From positions 310,001-374,000 of the forward strand of contig CAWFLT010000001.1 in the NCBI GenBank assembly GCA_963816795.1: a DNA stretch of 64,000 nucleotides, in the 5' to 3' direction. Positions within the stretch are counted from its first letter, which is position 1; every line of letters begins with the position of its first letter. A program made the translations under genes and the position numbers. The stretch is from CAWFLT01 sp963816795. Lineage in GTDB: Bacteria; Acidobacteriota; Vicinamibacteria; Vicinamibacterales; SCN-69-37. Below the pieces are notes generated by a model. The model was not told where the DNA came from, made no database searches, and saw only the letters and a program-made list of their open reading frames with translations. This document shows positions 47,924 to 56,899 of this stretch, piece after piece.

Positions 47924-49150
47924 ATGGCTAGTCACCATTGCCCAATGATCCTCTCCATGCTCCTGGCCGCATCGTCGCTGACGGTGCAATGGCCGGACTT
48001 CCGAGGGCCGGATGGCCAGGGGCACTCCTCGGAGTCCGGGCTGCCGATCGAGTGGAGCGAGTCGAAGAACGTCGTCTGGAAAACGGCCACGCCGGGATCG
48101 GGGTGGTCGTCGCCGATCGTGGCCGGCGGGCGGGTCTGGCTGACCGCTGCCACTGGCACGCGTGACGTCTCTCTTCGCGCCCTGGCCTACGACGCGGCGA
48201 CCGGGCGGAAGGACGTCGACGTCGAGGTCTTCTCACTGCGCCGTCCCGGCCCGATCAACACCAAGAACAGCCACGCGTCGCCGACGCCGGTGGCAGACGG
48301 CGATCGGATCTACGTGCACTTCGGCGCGCAAGGCACGGCGGCCTTGACGCCGAGCGGAGAGATCGTGTGGAAGACGCGCTTTGGCTACGAGTCGCAGCAC
48401 GGAGCCGGCGGGTCACCGATCCTCTTCGACGACCTGCTCATTTTCAGCTGCGATGGCAGCGACGACGCCTTCGTGGTGGCGCTCGACACGCGGACTGGCA
48501 AGGTGCGCTGGCGGACGCCGCGCCGTCTGCCCGCTGACCAGGCGTACTCGACGCCGCTCGCGATTCGCGCCGGCGAACGCGACGCCGTCGTCAGCGTCGG
48601 CGCGTACCGCGCGGGCGCGTACGATGCCCGTACTGGCCGGGAGATCTGGCGGGTCAGCTACGCCGACGGCTTCTCGAACGTGCCGCGGCCTGTCTTTGGC
48701 CACGGACTCGTCTTCATCGCCACTGGTTTCCAGGAACCGTCGCTCATCGCGGTCCGTCCCGACGGCACGGGCGACGTGACACGAACCCACGTCGCCTGGA
48801 CGCTCAAGCGCGGCGCGCCATTGACGCCGTCGCCGGTCCTCGCCGGCGACACGCTCTACGTGGTGAACGACGCCGGCATTGCCAGCGCGGTTGAGGCGAA
48901 GACCGGCACCGTGATCTGGCAGCAACGGCTCGGCGGCACGTTCTCGGCCTCGCCGGTCTTCGTGGACGGCCGCATCTATTTCCTGTCTGAACAGGGCGTC
49001 GCGACGATCGTCGCGCCCGGCCCCGAGTTCCGGCCGATCGGAACTGCTCGCCTCGACGGCGCGACGCTGGCATCGATCGCCATCGCAGACCGCTCACTCT
49101 TCATCCGGACTGATACGCATCTGTACCGGATCGCGAACAGAAGCGACTGA
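47924..49150 (+). CDS. Exported PQQ-like beta-propeller protein
   Basis: A 408-residue protein. A short hydrophobic start (MILSMLLAASSLT; ATG 47945 is an alternative start) precedes WPDFRGPDGQGHSSESGLPIEW, the usual opening of Acidobacterial outer-membrane assembly-like/PQQ propellers. Propeller blades show the repeated pattern ALDTRTGKVRWRTPR, AYDARTGREIWRVSY, AVEAKTGTVIWQQRLGG. There is no sign of PQQ-enzyme catalytic residues, so it is more likely a binding or scaffold protein. It starts 10 bases after the ATP-grasp ligase stop. Confidence 0.87.
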   Translation: MASHHCPMILSMLLAASSLTVQWPDFRGPDGQGHSSESGLPIEWSESKNVVWKTATPGSGWSSPIVAGGRVWLTAATGTRDVSLRALAYDAATGRKDVDVEVFSLRRPGPINTKNSHASPTPVADGDRIYVHFGAQGTAALTPSGEIVWKTRFGYESQHGAGGSPILFDDLLIFSCDGSDDAFVVALDTRTGKVRWRTPRRLPADQAYSTPLAIRAGERDAVVSVGAYRAGAYDARTGREIWRVSYADGFSNVPRPVFGHGLVFIATGFQEPSLIAVRPDGTGDVTRTHVAWTLKRGAPLTPSPVLAGDTLYVVNDAGIASAVEAKTGTVIWQQRLGGTFSASPVFVDGRIYFLSEQGVATIVAPGPEFRPIGTARLDGATLASIAIADRSLFIRTDTHLYRIANRSD

Positions 49151-49554
49151 TCTCTCGCGTACGGCGTCGACTCCTGCCGCTCACCGAACCAGTAGCAGAG
49201 GCCGTCAGGTGCGACGACGTAGAACACGTTCCATGCGACGCCATTGCGTTGGTCGATGTCGAGCTCGGAGGGTTCTTTGTGGAGCCCGTTGGCGTTGAGC
49301 TCGTCGAACAACGCTTCGAGATGCGTCACATGGAAGGCACAGCCATCCTGCGTGGGATCGCCGCCGTTTTCGGCGAGGCCGATCTGGACCTGATCGCGCG
49401 CGAGCACGGCGGAATTGTGCGGCGTGTCGTTGCGTGACACCACGCGGAAGCCGAGCACGGTTTCGTAGAACGGCAGGGCGGCGGCCAGGTCCGGCACCGG
49501 TAGATGCATCGCATCGCCCTGATAGCCGAATGCTTTTTCGATCGTCGCTTTCAC
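48976..49554 (-). CDS. VOC-family (glyoxalase-like) protein
   Basis: The VOC core spans about residues 1-130 from GTG 49554, which has GGAG 7 bases upstream: AMHLPVPDLAAALPFYETVLGFRVVSR, NSAVLARDQVQIGLAENGGD, CAFHVTHLEALFDELNANGL and VFYVVAPDGLCYWFGERQE. The metal-type residues of glyoxalase I are only partly kept. The frame then runs on for 60 residues antisense to the 3' end of the PQQ-propeller gene (overlap 48976-49150); the real stop may lie near 49150 if a base is missing. Function within VOC is unknown. Confidence 0.75.
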   Translation of the reverse strand: MKATIEKAFGYQGDAMHLPVPDLAAALPFYETVLGFRVVSRNDTPHNSAVLARDQVQIGLAENGGDPTQDGCAFHVTHLEALFDELNANGLHKEPSELDIDQRNGVAWNVFYVVAPDGLCYWFGERQESTPYARDQSLLFAIRYRCVSVRMKSERSAMAIDASVAPSRRAVPIGRNSGPGATIVATPCSDRK

Positions 49555-49611
49555 GGTCACTCCTGCGCCCGCGGCCAGTGGGGGGCTGTCATCAATCACC
49601 ATCGGCCAATG

Positions 49612-50757
49612 TCACATATAAGGCCGCTTGTCGCAGTCGTCGATGAAGGCGCGCTTGACGTCGCCGGGCCGATCGATGGTGCGGTAGAACTGTTCGAGAT
49701 ACGCCTTCGATTCTTTGCGTGACGAATCGCTCAAGCCCGGCAGCGTGTCGTAGATCGCCATGATCTCTGGCTTCAACGTTCGAAAGCGCGCGAAGACGGG
49801 TTCGAGCTCAACCGCGGTGCGGCAGGGGCCGCGATACGACCGGTCGCGCACCGAGCCCAGGCCGAGATGTTTGGCTGGGATGGCGTACGGTGCGTCAACG
49901 AGGCCGGAGTAGTCGAAATCGTACGGCACGGTATAGCGCTGTCCTGCCTGTGTCTGGACGAGTCGGATGTTGTGCTGGAGGAACATCGACATGTCGGTGT
50001 TGCCGATCATGTATTCGAAGACCGACATCAGGACGACGGTCTCCAGGTCGACGCGATTGAACGTCACCTTCTGCAAATCGATGCTCCGCCCTTCCAGCCG
50101 CTTCGCGACGTCGTCGTCGTCTTCGATCAGCATGCCCTGCCGCGTCCCAATCGGCTTCTTGCTGACATCGTCGACGTAGGTCATCTGCACCAGCCGCGCC
50201 CTGAACGACCGCGGAGTGAACAGGTTGTACAAGCGGTAGACCGCGTACTCGCGCAGGACGAACTCCTCGTAGTCGTTCCGGCAGTGCGTGCCCAGCTTGA
50301 GCGGGCCGTGCCCGTCGAGGACGGTGTCCTTGGTCTGTTCCTTGGGCAGTTCCAGTCGCAGGGGGAGGAACGAACAGATTTGCCGGCGCGAATGACCGCG
50401 GCCGCGAATACGCAGCGGCACGGACACGGTGGTGCCGTCGGCGCGCGGGAACGCCAGTGTGGCCGGAAACGTCTTCGTGCTGTTCGGGACGCGATCGCCG
50501 TTGACTGCACGGAAATTGGCCGTCAAGGTCATCGCGAGCGGATCGGCCGAGCGGAACAAACGGCGATTCTCGGAGGACTTGCGACGATCCGCGATGGTCT
50601 TGGCGTCCGGCCAGGCATTCGGATCGGCGGGAGCGGCTGGCGCGCCTTTCTTTCCTTGTTGTTGTGGGTCGACGGCCAACACGGTGGCCGCAAGGCCGAC
50701 AGTGAGCAAGGACGCCGCCAACGCCCGACGTCCGATTCGGCGAATGTGATATCTCAT
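49612..50757 (-). CDS. Exported protein with possible protein-kinase-like (CotH/FAM20-like) motifs, unknown
   Basis: A 381-residue protein from ATG 50757 with a signal peptide (ALAASLLTVGLAATVLA). The conserved-looking core is VPLRIRGRGHSRRQICSFLP, EFVLREYAVYRLYNLFTPRS, YMIGNTDMSMFLQHNIRLVQ and TVPYDFDYSGLVDAPYAIPA. The series GNTDxS-HNI-YDFDYSG recalls the catalytic loop and metal-binding loop of CotH- or HipA-like kinases (D, N, then DxD). This is pattern reading only; a beta-sandwich binding function is also possible. Confidence 0.6.
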   Translation of the reverse strand: MRYHIRRIGRRALAASLLTVGLAATVLAVDPQQQGKKGAPAAPADPNAWPDAKTIADRRKSSENRRLFRSADPLAMTLTANFRAVNGDRVPNSTKTFPATLAFPRADGTTVSVPLRIRGRGHSRRQICSFLPLRLELPKEQTKDTVLDGHGPLKLGTHCRNDYEEFVLREYAVYRLYNLFTPRSFRARLVQMTYVDDVSKKPIGTRQGMLIEDDDDVAKRLEGRSIDLQKVTFNRVDLETVVLMSVFEYMIGNTDMSMFLQHNIRLVQTQAGQRYTVPYDFDYSGLVDAPYAIPAKHLGLGSVRDRSYRGPCRTAVELEPVFARFRTLKPEIMAIYDTLPGLSDSSRKESKAYLEQFYRTIDRPGDVKRAFIDDCDKRPYM

Positions 50758-50792
50758 GGGAGCAGCCGGCACATCCTACCCTCCTTCCTTCC

Positions 50793-51873
50793 GTGGCGCC
50801 AACGATCCTCCACCGCCGGCTCGCGAACCAGCACCTGCTGCGCCGGGCCCGGGCACGGCCCGAAGAGATCGTCGCGTGGTTCGGCGCCGTGCAGTCGCAG
50901 GATTTCGCCGGCGCCAAATGGGGCGTCGGCCAGCGCGGCAGCGGCCTGACCGATACAGTGGTCGGCCAGGCTTTCGATGAGGGACGGGTGCTGCGCACCC
51001 ACGTGCTGCGCCCGACCTGGCACTTTGTCGCGCCCGCCGACATCCGTTGGATGCTCGAGCTCACGGCTCCGCGGCTGCACCGGCTGAACGGCGTCATGTA
51101 CCGCCGCAATGGCCTCGACGACAAGGCGCTTGCGCGCAGTCGGCGGACGCTGGAACGGGCGCTTGCTGGCGGGCAGGCGATGACGCGCGCGGAACTGGCC
51201 GACGCGCTCAACCGCGCGGGGGTCAGCGCCCAGGGTGAGAAGCTCGCGTATGTGATGCTGCACGCCGAGCTCGAGCGGATCGTCTGCAGCGGTCCGCGGC
51301 GCGGGAAGCAATTCACCTACATGTTGCTGGACGCGCGCGCACCCTCGGCGCGAAGCCTCGATCGCGACGCCGCGCTCGGAGAGCTGGCGCGCCGCTACCT
51401 GCAGAGCCACGGGCCGGCGACCCTCCGGGACTTCGTGTGGTGGTCCGGACTGACCGTCCGCGACGCGACCGCCGCCTTCGACGCGATCGGCGCCGCGCTG
51501 GAACGGGAATCGGTGGACGGGCTGCGCTATTGGTCGTTTCCGGAAGGAACGCGATCTCGGACGACGGCCGGATCCGCCGCCTATCTCTTCCCGAACTACG
51601 ACGAGTTCCTCATCGCCTATAAGGATCGCGGGCTGGTGCCAGCCTACCCCGCACCGCCGGCCGGCTCCGTCCGTCGCGACCGATACGCGCACCATCTCGT
51701 CATCGACGGCCGCCTTCGCGGCAGCTGGATGCGCACCGCGGGCAGCGAGGACGTGCGGATCGACGTCGACGACGTACGGCCCGCTTCGGCAAGCGGAGCG
51801 CGAGGCGATCGAAGCGGCCGCTGAGCGGTGCGGACAGTTCATGGGCCTGCAACCGGTCGTCGTGATTCGGTAG
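50793..51873 (+). CDS. Winged-helix DNA-binding domain protein (AlkZ/YcaQ-related type; one frameshift)
   Basis: About 360 residues from GTG 50793. The text ILHRRLANQHLLRRARARPE, VAWFGAVQSQDFAGAKWGVG, VLRTHVLRPTWHFVAPADIRWML, YLQSHGPATLRDFVWWSGLT and SAAYLFPNYDEFLIAYKDR matches the winged-helix family that includes DNA glycosylase-like YcaQ/AlkZ relatives. The AlkZ catalytic QxQ appears as VQSQD. A shift near 51785 restores EREAIEAAAERCGQFMGLQP and ends at TAG 51871-51873. It may repair alkylated or crosslinked DNA, or be only DNA-binding. Confidence 0.82.
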
Positions 51874-51875
51874 TG

Positions 51876-52044
51876 AAAGATCTTTCAACACGAAGCGCAC
51901 GAAGGCACGAAGTAAACGAAGATCACGAAGCACGTCGATCAAAACCTCGCAGTCCTCGTGTGCCTCCGTACGTTATGTATATCCGTATTCTTCGTGTGCT
52001 TCGTCCCCTTCGTGAGCTTCGTGCGCTTCGTGTTGAAAGATCTG
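51876..52044. repeat. AAGATCTTTCAACACGAAG palindromic element, copy 2 (between converging stop codons)
   Basis: The element fills the gap between TAG 51871-51873 and the minus-strand stop at 52048-52050. Terminal arms of 27 bp (51878-51904 and 52017-52043) are perfect inverted copies and begin AGATCTTTCAACACGAAG. CACGAAG words continue to 51930 and CTTCGTG words from 51988. The left arm differs from copy 1 (34730-34757) at one base in 28. The unpaired centre (51931-51985) is not similar to the centre of copy 1. Confidence 0.87.
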
Positions 52045-52047
52045 TGC

Positions 52048-53165
52048 TCAGCGCACGCAGGCGAGCGCGTCGTTGTTGTTGTACACCCGGCCGGCGCCCG
52101 CCGCGGCGACGAACTGGCCGATCGCGCAGAGCGACTGCGTTTCGCCACCGCCCCGGCGCATCGAGTACGGCCGGATGAACACGCTCGTCGCGGTCACGGG
52201 CAACGACGCGACGTTTTCGTAGAAGGCCGTCGCCTTGCTGTCCTGAAACAGATACTGCTCGACGTTCGACACGTAGAACGCGCTCACGGTGCCGCCTTGC
52301 CGCTTGAGATAGTCGCCGATCGGCGCGGATGGTCTTCGGTCCGCCGAAATCGCCGCTGAGCGGCACGATCAGATTCTTGTCGTGCAGGGCTTTCACGATG
52401 CGGAAATTCTCTTCGCTCGAGAGGAAGCTTTGCACCTCACCCGTGGCGTCTGACGACCACCCGGTGAGGTCCGCGAACGTCAACGTCCCGTTGCCGCCGC
52501 CACCGCTTCCGCGCGTCGAAATGCCCGGCCCAAAGAACTGAAAGGCCTGAAACACGGAGCCAAGTTGCGAGAGCTCGTCCGGCGTCAGGGTGAAGCCGTG
52601 CGTCTTGGTCAGCAGCTCGACGATGCGCGCGTAGGTCTTCGTGCGCCATGTCGCCGTCGGACGGCCCCTGAAGGTACGGCGCCCACAGCTTCTGGATCGG
52701 GGTCGTACTCTCGAGGCCGGCGGGCCGCGGCTTGGAGAACAGCAGGGAGATGAAGTCGGCGCGATCCTTCGACATCTCGAAGACCGCCTTGAACATCAGA
52801 TGCTGCACGACCGCCTGGCGGCGGATGTCGACGATGAAGGCCATCGCGGGACGGATGGCGGCGATGTAGGTCAGATTCTGTTCGGGCCCGACGCCCATGT
52901 AGACGCCGCCCTTCACGTTGGCAGCGCGGAGCATCGTGAACAGCGCGCCGATTTCTCGTTCGTTCGACGTGAAGTTGTCGGTGATCCTGAAGTAGCCGCC
53001 CGGCTCCGAGAAGTCGGTCACGATCTTCCAGAACTCTGCGTCGCTCAGCCGTTCCGGTAACGCCGCCGGCGCCGCCGCCGGTCCCGCTGGCGCCGCAAGG
53101 CTGAGGATCAGCCACGCTGCGAGCACCAGGACGCCCACCGATCTGCCCGATCGATCTGCCCTCAT
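52048..53165 (-). CDS. Exported protein of unknown function (two frameshifts)
   Basis: About 372 residues: signal peptide (VGVLVLAAWLILSLAAPAGP), then LSDAEFWKIVTDFSEPGGYF, TDNFTSNEREIGALFTMLRA, GGVYMGVGPEQNLTYIAAIRP, MAFIVDIRRQAVVQHLMFKAVFEMSKDRADFI; after a shift near 52640, LTFADLTGWSSDATGEVQSF and LIVPLSGDFGGPKTI; after a shift near 52325, VSAFYVSNVEQYLFQDSKAT and IRPYSMRRGGG. The GVGPEQN..DIRR order resembles a methyltransferase-like fold seen in hypothetical proteins of spirochaetes and Acidobacteriota, recalled rather than proven. Function unknown. Confidence 0.72.
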
Positions 53166-53338
53166 CCGACCCTCCCCCGCTGCGAAACCCCAACAATATA
53201 GCGGTTTCGAATCGGGGCCAGCTCGCCGCTACTGCCCGCTTGATTGGACGGCAAAAGGCGGTCGCCGGACGGCCGTCAGCCCGTGCCGCTGCCGCGGACG
53301 TGGACGGACCTCAGCGAGCGCGGTACGATGCTCGCCGC

Positions 53339-54752
53339 GTGTCCTTGCCGCGATACCGGTTCGGCCCGTTCGTCGTCTCGCCCGCACACCGCGTCATCCG
53401 GTGCGGCGACGACGACGTGCCGATGATCCCGCGGTACTTCGACCTGCTCGTGCTCCTGCTCGCAGAACGGCACCGGGCGGTGACACGCCAGGAGATCTTC
53501 GATCGCGTCTGGGGCGACGTCGTCGTCTCGGACGGCGCCCTGAGCCAGGCGGTGCGGACGATCAGGCGGAGCCTTGGAGATGACCCGCGCGATCCGCAGT
53601 TCGTGCGCACGGTCGCCAGGCACGGCTACCAGTTTGTCTACGCGATGGTCGCCGAGGAAAACGACGCCGGCGCGCTGCCGGCCGCGCCGCTCTCTGTGGG
53701 GTCGGCGGAGGTGCCCGCTGCCGCCGCGTCGGCGGAGACGACGGCCGCCGTGCCGCCGGTCGATCTCTTCGCTCCGCTGATCGATCGGCTGCTCCGGCGT
53801 CCGCCGTTCGATCGGCAGTCGGACGAGGAGCGGCGCGAAGCGGCGGAACAACTACACGCGCTCGGTACCGCCGAAGCGCTGAGCCGGCTCGACGGGCTGC
53901 CGGGGCATGCAGAAGCGCGCGCCATCCTGCGCGACGCGCGCTGGGACGTGCCGGGCGCCGGCGAAATCGCGCTGCTCGGGTCGCCGGACCCGGTCGCCTC
54001 CATCGCGCATGTCATTCGCCTCCGGCTGCGCCGCGCAGCACGACACTCGTCGAACCGCTGGGCGTCGGCGTCAGTGGGTGGCGGCGCCGCGGGCTGTGTT
54101 GGCCGGACTGGCGGGCGGAGTGGCGTTGTGGCTCGTACCCGAGTCGGGGGCCGCGCACAGCGTCATCGTCGCCTTGGCGCTCGTCGGGGCGGTGGCCGGC
54201 GCCCTTGGCGCGGCCGGCGTCGGCGCCGGCCTGGCGGCGGCAGAAGCCATCGCGCGATCGGCCCGCACGCTCGGACTCACGGCGTGCGGCGCGGCCGGCG
54301 GAGCGCTGGCCGGCGGCGTGGCGCACGAGCTCGCGCGCGCAGTCCTCGGCGGCATGTTCGGGCGCGACGTTCCCGTCATCGGCGGCTGGTTCGAAGGCCT
54401 CATTCTCGGCGCTGCGGCCGGGCTCGGTTACGGGCTGTCCACCCCACGCCTCGGCGGCGGCCTGGCCGCGCCGCGCGGGCCCGCCCGACTCCGAACCGCG
54501 GTCGCGACCGGGCTCGCCTGTGCGGCCGCCGCGATCCTGTTGACCCTGGCCGGCCGCCACCTCGTCGCCTCGAGCCTCGACGTCATGGCTTCGGCGTTCG
54601 AAGGCTCGTCGGTCGGCCTCGCGCCGATCGCCCGCCTGCTCGGCGAACAGGACCTCCGTCCGATCACGCGCGGCGTCGTCAGCACGTTCGAGGGACTGCT
54701 GTTCGGCACAGGACTGGCGTTCGGGCTGACGCATCGGCCCAATAGGCAATGA
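53339..54752 (+). CDS. CadC-like transcriptional regulator: winged helix plus membrane domain (frameshifted)
   Basis: GTG 53339 starts MSLPRYRFGPFVVSPAHRVI and an OmpR/PhoB-type winged helix (MIPRYFDLLVLLLAERHRAVTRQEIFDRVW; DGALSQAVRTIRRSLGDDPR; FVRTVARHGYQFVYAM, residues 1-100). A linker with short helical repeats follows. After a shift near 54040 there is a C-terminal membrane part of about 230 residues with several Gly/Ala-rich helices (AVLAGLAGGVALWLVPESGA; VIVALALVGAVAGALGAAGV; GWFEGLILGAAAGLGYGLST). A winged helix fused to a membrane domain fits a one-component membrane-bound regulator. The stop at 54750-54752 lies within GGCAATG repeat words. Confidence 0.78.
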
Positions 54753-54800
54753 GGCAATGGGCCAATGAGGCAATGCATTGGCAATGAAATCACCAATGAT
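54744..54800. repeat. GGCAATG-word cluster after the CadC-like gene
   Basis: Six GGCAATG, GGCCAATG or CCAATGA words follow one another, centred on the palindrome CAATGCATTG (54771-54780). The first word contains the stop codon of the preceding gene. The words are of the same kind as the large palindrome at 25750-26070. Confidence 0.7.
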
Positions 54801-54871
54801 CTGAGCCACTTCTCACCTGACGCTCACAACTCGCTCATTTCTTTCGCCGGAGGAATCTCCACAGTAGGCGC

Positions 54872-56137
54872 ATGACACCTTTGCGCCTTGCTGCCATCGC
54901 TTTCATCTATGGAGTCGCCACGCTTGCCTGGTTTGCGTTGGGCGTTTCGGTCAAGGAACGGTCCGGAGAGTTCGATCAGCGCCTGTCGCAGGCGGTCGCC
55001 CTGCTGTGGGGTGGCGAGCACGTGCAGGTCGCGCCCCGGATCTGGTTCGAACGGCCGAAAACCGTCACGGAGGACGTCCAACGGACTGATGCGGCAGGGA
55101 AGCCCGTCACGCAGTCGGTGACCCGGCAGATCGTCGAGGAAGTGCCGGTCCCGATCGAGTCTTCGCGGGTCGACGTCTCGCTGGATCTCGATCACCAGCG
55201 AAAGGGCCTCCTCTGGTACGACACGTATGGGGTCGGGGTGCGCGCGATGTATCGCGCCCACAACCCCGACACGGTGACGCGGACGGTCGTCGCCCACCTG
55301 AGCTTCCCGTCTGAGCAGGGACAGTTCGACAATTTCGCGTTCCGGGTCAACGGCCGTCCGGCGGCGCGCGCGGAAGATCTCTCGAAAGGCGCCACGGCGC
55401 GTCTCGAGATCGCGCCCGGCGGCGAGCTGGCGATCGAGCTCGCCTACGACTCGCGTGGTCTGGACAGATGGGCGTACGCGCTCGGGCCGGGCAACATCGC
55501 GCAAGTCCAGGACTTCACGTTGACGATGCGGACGGACTTCGATCGGGTGGATTTTCCGCCGGGAACGATGTCGCCGACGGCCAGGCAGCGGACCGGCGAG
55601 GGCTGGGAGCTGACCTGGCGATTCGACAGCCTGTTGACCGCCCAGCGCATCGGCATGGACCTGCCCAACCGGCTCAACCCCGGACCGCTCGCCGCGCGTA
55701 TCACCTACTTCGCCCCGGTCTCACTGCTCTTCTTCGTGACCGTCATGGTCATTCTCGGCGTCCTGCGCGGCCACAGCCTGCATCCGATGAACTACGCCTT
55801 TCTCTCGGCCGCGTTCTTCGCCTTTCACTTGCTCCTCGCCTACCTCGTCGATCACGTCTCGATTCACGTGTCGTTCATCGCGGCGTCCGCCACGAGCATC
55901 GTGCTGGTCGTCACCTACCTGCGCCTGGTCGCCGGCGCCCGCTTTGCGTTCGTGGAGGCCGGGCTCGCGCAATTGGTCTTCCTGGTGCTGTTCAGCTACG
56001 CCTTTTTCTTCGATGGGTATACCGGTCTGACAGTGACGGTGGGCGCAATTCTGACGCTCTTCGTGCTGATGCAGCTCACCGCGCGCGTCGACTGGAGCCG
56101 GGCGTTGGCCCGCCAGCCGCTGCGCGTGCACGAGTAG
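54872..56137 (+). CDS. CreD-like inner membrane protein
   Basis: A 421-residue membrane protein. The N-terminal helix (LAAIAFIYGVATLAWFALGV) is followed by a periplasmic domain of about 240 residues (SQAVALLWGGEHVQVAPRIW; ARLEIAPGGELAIELAYDSR) and then seven or so helices (ISLLFFVTVMVILGVLRG; AFHLLLAYLVDHVSIHVSFI; VTYLRLVAGARFAFVEAGLAQLVFLVLFSYAFFFDGYTGL). This layout resembles the CreD family of envelope-stress-linked membrane proteins. Three bases separate its stop from uppS, suggesting a cell-envelope role. Confidence 0.82.
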   Translation: MTPLRLAAIAFIYGVATLAWFALGVSVKERSGEFDQRLSQAVALLWGGEHVQVAPRIWFERPKTVTEDVQRTDAAGKPVTQSVTRQIVEEVPVPIESSRVDVSLDLDHQRKGLLWYDTYGVGVRAMYRAHNPDTVTRTVVAHLSFPSEQGQFDNFAFRVNGRPAARAEDLSKGATARLEIAPGGELAIELAYDSRGLDRWAYALGPGNIAQVQDFTLTMRTDFDRVDFPPGTMSPTARQRTGEGWELTWRFDSLLTAQRIGMDLPNRLNPGPLAARITYFAPVSLLFFVTVMVILGVLRGHSLHPMNYAFLSAAFFAFHLLLAYLVDHVSIHVSFIAASATSIVLVVTYLRLVAGARFAFVEAGLAQLVFLVLFSYAFFFDGYTGLTVTVGAILTLFVLMQLTARVDWSRALARQPLRVHE

Positions 56138-56140
56138 GCC

Positions 56141-56854
56141 ATGCACGTCGCGATCATCATGGACGGCAACGGCCGGTGGGCGACGTCCCGCGGGCTCCCG
56201 CGCGTCGTCGGCCACCGGCAAGGCGCGGTGGCGCTGCGGCGCGCGGTCGAGGCGGCGCCGCCGCTCGGGATCACCACGCTGACGCTTTACGCGTTCTCCG
56301 CCGACAACTGGAAGCGGCCGGCGGCGGAAGTCACGGGGCTGATGCAGCTGTTCGACGAGTATCTGCGCGCACAGGCCCGTGAGTGCCAGCGGCACGGCAT
56401 CCGGTTGACGCTCGTCGGCCGCCGCGATCGATTGGCGCCGGCGCTGCGGGAGCACGCCGAGACGTTCGAGCGCACCACTGCGGCCGGCACGACGCTGCAT
56501 CTCCGGCTCGCGATCGACTATTCCGCGCGTGAGGCGATCTGGCTCGCGGCCGAGCGGTTGGTGCGCGAAGGCCGCGCATCGCGCGAGGCGTTCTCGGCCG
56601 CCGTGCGGAGCGGATCCGGCGCGCCCGTCGACGTGCCCGATGTCGATCTCCTCATCCGCACGGGCGGCGAGCAGCGTCTGAGCGATTTCCTGCTGTGGGA
56701 GTCCGCCTACGCCGAGCTCGCCTTCAGCGACACGCCGTGGCCGGACTTCACCGGCGACGATCTCGCGGCCGCGGTGTCCGATTTCGCGCGGCGTGAGCGG
56801 CGCTTCGGGGGGCTGGCGAGTAAGACATCGGGTGTCTTTTTACGAAAAGCGTAA
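56141..56854 (+). CDS. uppS: Isoprenyl transferase (undecaprenyl diphosphate synthase type)
   Basis: A 237-residue cis-prenyltransferase that makes the polyprenyl diphosphate carrier for cell-wall and glycan synthesis. Seen: IIMDGNGRWATSRGLPRVVGH with the catalytic Asp at residue 8, TLYAFSADNWKRP, and LLIRTGGEQRLSDFLLWESAYAELAFSDTPWPDF. The protein starts almost directly at the first motif, so the usual 15-20 residue N-terminal lead is missing. The last codons (KTSGVFLRKA) and stop form the left arm of a long perfect hairpin. It is 3 bases after the CreD-like gene. Confidence 0.94.
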   Translation: MHVAIIMDGNGRWATSRGLPRVVGHRQGAVALRRAVEAAPPLGITTLTLYAFSADNWKRPAAEVTGLMQLFDEYLRAQARECQRHGIRLTLVGRRDRLAPALREHAETFERTTAAGTTLHLRLAIDYSAREAIWLAAERLVREGRASREAFSAAVRSGSGAPVDVPDVDLLIRTGGEQRLSDFLLWESAYAELAFSDTPWPDFTGDDLAAAVSDFARRERRFGGLASKTSGVFLRKA

Positions 56855-56872
56855 AAAGACACCCGATGTCTT
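56822..56872 (+). terminator. 23-bp perfect hairpin at the uppS stop codon
   Basis: Left arm 56822-56844 and right arm 56850-56872 are perfectly complementary with a 5-base loop AAAAG. The right arm runs into TTTT (56871-56874), and the left arm has an internal TTTTT, so it could terminate in both directions. The left arm includes the last nine codons of uppS, and the stop codon is in the loop-proximal part. The stem is much longer than normal intrinsic terminators. Confidence 0.75.
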
Positions 56873-56899
56873 TTACACTCTGGGGAGAAGGAGAGGCCC

